DNA from: Megamerina dolium | Taxonomy: Eukaryota; Arthropoda; Insecta; Diptera; Megamerinidae | Reading direction: 5' to 3' | NCBI GenBank assembly: GCA_963854835.1 | Contig: OY978525.1 | Location: 22,520,253 to 22,584,252, forward strand | DNA length: 64,000 nt | Part shown: positions 59,436-64,000 of the stretch, piece after piece | Layout of the letters: each line of letters opens with the position of its first letter | Numbering within the stretch: the stretch's first letter is position 1 | Position numbers and translations under genes: made by a program | The notes under the pieces: model-generated | The model's input: only the letters and a program-made list of their open reading frames with translations | What the model was told of the DNA's origin: nothing | Databases searched by the model: none

Positions 59436-61098
59436 AAAAATCTCCTTACAGTCGGCTGGGGCCGACGAAACTATACCCTGCATATGTAGATTTATATATA
59501 AAAAGTTTACTCGAATATCCAACTTTTCTTTTATTTCCACTTTTCGAGAAACAATTTTTGCATATACTACTAATTTACATCCGAAATATGGTTGACTTTG
59601 ACGAAGTAAAAGGATTTTAAGATAATTCCGAGGCTTAGTATGGGAGCTATATAAAAAGTGGGCGTGGATTACCACTTTCTAGTAAATCCAATTAATTTTT
59701 CAATGTTAATCCACACCTTAAATTTGGTGTCCTACGTTGAATAGTTTCTAAGTTATGGTGGTTAACATTTTTGTTTAATTTCCTCAACTTTGTATGGGAG
59801 CCCCAATAAGAAGGTGGCGTGGTACGCTGATTTTCCGCCTACCTTATTTCCGACTACCATATTAACCTAAGTGTCAATTATGGTTATTTTAGACAAAAGA
59901 TTGCCGAAGTTACAGCTACCAGACTACCATATTAACCTAAGTGTCAATTATGGTTATTTTAGACAAAAGATTGCCGAAGTTACAGCTGTTTAAATTTAAA
60001 AGAATTTCAGTCATTTTGCATGGGGGCTGCAATGAACAGTGGGCATGGTGCGCCCATTTCCTATGAGTCTAGTTGCTCGTACAATACTAATCCATACCTT
60101 AAATCTCGTGCTTTTACGCTAAATTGTTTATAAGTTATGGCGCTTAAAAGTTTTAGTTTAATTCCCTTGACTTTGTATGGGAGACCCATGAAGGAGTGGG
60201 GGTGGCACACTTATTTTCTGCCACATTTTTGGCGACTACGATATTAATTTAAGTGTCAATTATTGTTATTCTAGACAGAAGATTGCCGAAGTTACAGCTG
60301 TTTCAATTTAAAATTTGTATGGGGGCTACGATAAACAGTGGGCGTGGTGCGCCCATTTCCTGTGAGCCTAATTGCTCGTACAATACTAATCCTTACCTTA
60401 AATCTCGTTGTCCTAGGCTAAATGGTTTGTAAGCTATGGAGCTTAACATTTTAGTTTAATTCCCTCGACTTTGTATGGGAGACCCAAAAAGCAGTGGGCG
60501 TGGCACACTGATTTTATGCCATATTATTTCCGACTACCATGTTAATCTCAGTGTCAATTATGGTTATTCTGGACAGAAGATTGTAGATGTTACAGCTGTT
60601 TCAATTTAAAAGAAGTACAGACACTTTGTATGAGAGCTACGCTAAAAAGCAGGCGTGGCTCAACCACTTTTGGCGAGGTTATATAGTAGTATAATATAAG
60701 TCCATATGCCAAATATTGTTGTCCCAAGTTATATATTGTGTGAGTTATAGCAAGTTAAAGATTTTGAAAATTTCGAGGTTAGTCGCTTTGAATGCTTGGT
60801 GTGGGCGTGGTTATTGACCGATCATGCCCAATATCAATCTCCTCCGTACCCTTGGATCATAGATTACTTATGCCAAATTTCATCGAAATAGCTCAATATT
60901 TACTCAAGTTATCGTGCGAACCAGCCAGGTGACAGACAGACGGACGGACGGACGGACGGACATCGTTAAATCGAAAATTTAATCGACGCTGATCACGAAT
61001 ATATATCCATGTCTATATCTCCGGAGATTCCGTCGAGTGGACACAAATATCTGACCGAAATGAATATACCATGCATATTGCATTATGCAGGGTATAAA
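59436..61098 (+). repeat. Noncoding dispersed repeat (ATACCCTGC...GCAGGGTATA), copy 2
   Basis: The same ends and internal order as the copy at 7,294-8,630, but longer by about 325 bases because it has more internal sub-repeats. A tandem duplication with a period of 70 bases occurs at 59,852-59,990 (ACCATATTAACCTAAGTGTC in both units). The GGAC tract near 60,945 is longer than in copy 1. No coding frame is present. Confidence 0.78.
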
Positions 61099-64000
61099 GA
61101 TAGGTACTAAATATGTATATCCTAGTGGGAAAGTTGGTGGCTATTATGACATATTTCTGCATTACATAGTACGCAAAGAGGTGAGAGAAAGAAATGTAAA
61201 GTGTTCCTTCTGATACTATGCATAACATTTCCTATAACATCGTTATGTTAAAATTCTTTAAATTGGTCAACATTTTTCACAGAGTAGTTTTCCTAACTCT
61301 GCCCTTAACATTGCTGTTCGTTTTACTGTTGCATACATATAAACAATTCATACCTAAATAAAGTATACAATATATAATAAGCAATTTGCAATGAAGGTAG
61401 AATACAAATTGTATTGTGGTAGTCACCATTCATTCAATCGAAGTAAACCAAGAATCAGCAACAAAAACAACAGATAATTTCATTATAATAGCAAAATAAA
61501 AACAAACATTATGGAATCATGCTTGTATTCGGAATTATTGGCTTTTTCTACGGGATAATAAATTCTTCTTATCCCAGAACAACAACAATGAAGTAAACTA
61601 TAGCAACAATGACATTGATATCATCATAACAAAAAATGTAACCGGAATATACAAATATACGTACCAATCAATAGACCACAAAGAGTACCATACTAAGAGT
61701 ATTGTTGTGTCCTGCTATGTGTTTTCATTTGTATTCCTAGTACTATGTGCTATTAGTTTATTTTATTATCATTGTATTGCAGCAAAAGGAAAAGTAACAT
61801 TATATGATACAACGTAAACGAAATTGTTTACAATGTTATAATTCTCCGTAGACAATAGTGCAAAACAATAATGCAAAATATAATACACAAAAAAATAAGG
61901 GAAAACCAACGAATAAGCATGAGAAGTACAGTGGTGTTCCAATAACACTAATGAAGCATCAAAGAATTTCATAACATTCCAGTGTTCGTAAAAATCAATA
62001 TACTCGCTTTTCTTTCACTTAAGTATTTCGATATCCTATAGGGCTGTAATACTCATACTCAAAGGGTACATTGAGTTTGTGTCTATGGTTCCAATTGTAA
62101 CACCCAAAGGAAAAGATGATAATTATGGAAAACCACATTATTGATCAGAATTGAACAGCCGTAATTATTAAGTAATTTTGCTGCAAAATGTGTACATCTT
62201 GGTGGAATCGAAAGAAAATCGTGGCTATATCTCATATAAAAGGATGATTTTGATGCTTAAATTTCAAATATTATGCACACGAGTTTAGAGTTATTAAACT
62301 GAAACTCAGTCTATGATGTTATTTTTACAACCACATATTCCAAAAATACGCTCAATTGGATAAAAACCAAAAGAATTTTTTTCGGAACTATATCTGTATA
62401 TCTTTCATAGTTTAGGAGTATCTAAGTGTCGGTGTTACTTTAGGAAAGGGAACAACGTAAAGGAGAGTTTTAAGAAGCCGAAATGGAGAAGACATTCAGC
62501 TTTTGTACTATTCCAATGACCTTTATTTTTCTACGTGGGCACAAACTGGATTTCTCCTTTGACACTTTTCAATCTAAAAGAAATGGGCCCTTTTTCATAA
62601 GGAAACATTGAGAGTTTCTAGCCGGTTTCTATACAAAAGTTTTATACTTTAAGTTTTTTAATATTGGCCAGAAAATTAGATAAAATTTTTTACAGTATTA
62701 GGAAAGTTTGTGTTATAGAATGTCCACTGTTCTTGTTTTAGTTTATGTGTCTATACATTATAGCCAAAATACATAGTACTGGATGTGGGAGTTTTTGACA
62801 AGTGAATAAACAAAGTGTTCGAGTAGTACCAAAGACGAAAAACAAAATAATTAAACAATTTAAAATTAAATTTTTTCCACTGTAAAAAAATTCACACTAC
62901 ATATAGAATAACAACAGTAATAACAAGAATATGAGTGTAAGCAAAAACGACGACAAGTTAAAATAATTTAAAGTTTGCAGAGAGCATTTTTTTCTGCCGT
63001 CACATTTTGATGGCGTTTTTTCTTCGTCTTCTTCTTTTCTTGTATGCCCGTGCATTATATGGTCTGTAGGTTAGTTGCTGTTGTTGTTATTCTACACACT
63101 AAAGTTGTCCGTAATGTATAATATATATATATATCTTAAAGCGAGCATGTAAGCAAAAAATGAAGAAAAAGAAAAATGTGGCGAAATATTTTAAAAAAGT
63201 TTGCTTATTTTTTTAATGAATAATATAGAGATATGTATTTCTGTAGTATCTAGCAAAAAAACACTTAGGATGATTATACACATAGGCATGATAAGGCAGG
63301 AAACAAAAAGTAAGTAAACACGCAAATAAACTAAATGCAATATTTTGTTGGTAAATTGGGTTTTGTAAGTACAATATTTATTGCTCATGCTGTTTCATGC
63401 GAAAACTTGACAAACGCAGTGATATAATCAAGCAAGCCATGCATGTTACATTAGTTCATATTTTAATGTCCAACATTATAGCTATATTTGCTTTAAAAAG
63501 CGCTATATATTTCATGGTTTGTTGTAAAGTGGATTTACCACGGTCGCCGATTTACATAACTTTCATAACAAGTCATTATTTTGGCCCACTCATTTATATT
63601 ACTAAAATCCTTTTTAAAAATTAATTTGCGACAGCCATATTTAGTACATAAATTTACAATGGACTACTGCCACTATTTTGTACAGTTCTCATATAAACTC
63701 ACTCTTTTAAAAATGTTTTATGGTTTAAAATTAAAGTGGAAAATAAGTGAACCACGCCTACTAATTTATATACTTTCTATACAAAATTACTGTTTCATTT
63801 TATTCAATGTGTGGGTTCCCAGTTTAGAGGTCTCTTAAACCTCGCACATAAAATTATTATTATGATCTGTGTAAGTTTGCTGTAAGACAAATATTTTAAT
63901 TATTAAAATTATTAACCATTAATACTCGAATGTCTATTTTGTTTACGGCTTAAGCCAACTGTGAAGATATTTTTACTACATATTTCTAGTACACAAGAGA
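61099..64000. other. AT-rich stretch without recognisable gene
   Basis: One phrase near 62,340-62,365 resembles the degenerate repeats at 31.3-32.0 kb. Otherwise nothing is recognised on either strand. Confidence 0.55.

Noticed and set aside
1..64000. CRISPR arrays, operons, bacterial-type promoters and terminators
   Set aside because: The content is that of an insect nuclear genome; no direct-repeat and spacer arrays or bacterial gene organisation were seen.

Overview
This window looks like a repeat-rich, AT-rich stretch of a higher-dipteran nuclear genome, most likely a tephritid fruit fly. That is an inference from three things: the mix of transposable elements, mariner copies with the spacing of the rosa subfamily first described in tephritids, and a U1-70K reading frame whose start and tail resemble the Drosophila protein. 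I see no ordinary host gene with exons in its native arrangement. Most of the window is low-complexity AT-rich DNA carrying insertions of several ages.

Layout: 0.29-0.56 kb and 4.88-5.11 kb, mariner/Tc1-type transposase relics; 7.29-8.63 kb, a noncoding dispersed repeat; 8.9-13.7 kb, a full-span but broken non-LTR retrotransposon (LOA/R1-like, with RNase H) with a 12-bp target duplication; 16.4 kb, a short SINE tail; 16.76-24.64 kb, a BEL/Pao LTR element with gag but no pol; 26.5-27.7 kb, a rosa-like mariner; 27.9-30.6 kb, a long inverted-repeat (foldback) element with a Tc1-like transposon inserted in one arm; 33.3-33.8 kb, a BEL-type solo LTR; 37.0-37.4 kb, a second type of mariner relic; 42.69-49.53 kb, a Ty3/gypsy-type LTR element; 51.1-52.1 kb, a 5'-truncated LINE; 52.3-55.65 kb, three tRNA-derived SINEs; 58.2-61.1 kb, a second rosa-like mariner fused to a second copy of the 7.3-kb repeat. 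The remaining long stretches contain nothing I can identify.

The most striking object is the LTR element at 42,694-49,534. Its two 335-bp LTRs look identical and it is flanked by a 4-bp duplication (TACA). Between its tRNA-primer site and leader on one side and its protease-RT-RNase H-integrase frame on the other, where gag should be, it carries the U1 snRNP 70 kDa protein (U1-70K). The host sequence is circularly permuted: the C-terminal 67 codons and 3' UTR come first, then a run of 22 A, then a 5' UTR and the N-terminal 375 codons, which run straight into the protease frame. Together the two pieces cover one U1-70K message roughly once. This looks like capture of a polyadenylated host mRNA by a retrotransposon, analogous to gene capture by retroviruses, followed by movement of the chimera as a unit.

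Second in interest: the SINE family at 52-55 kb (tRNA head, A and B boxes) occurs with two unrelated 3' tails, one of which matches the 3' end of the LINEs in this same window; and the BEL element is a young, gag-only, presumably trans-dependent element.
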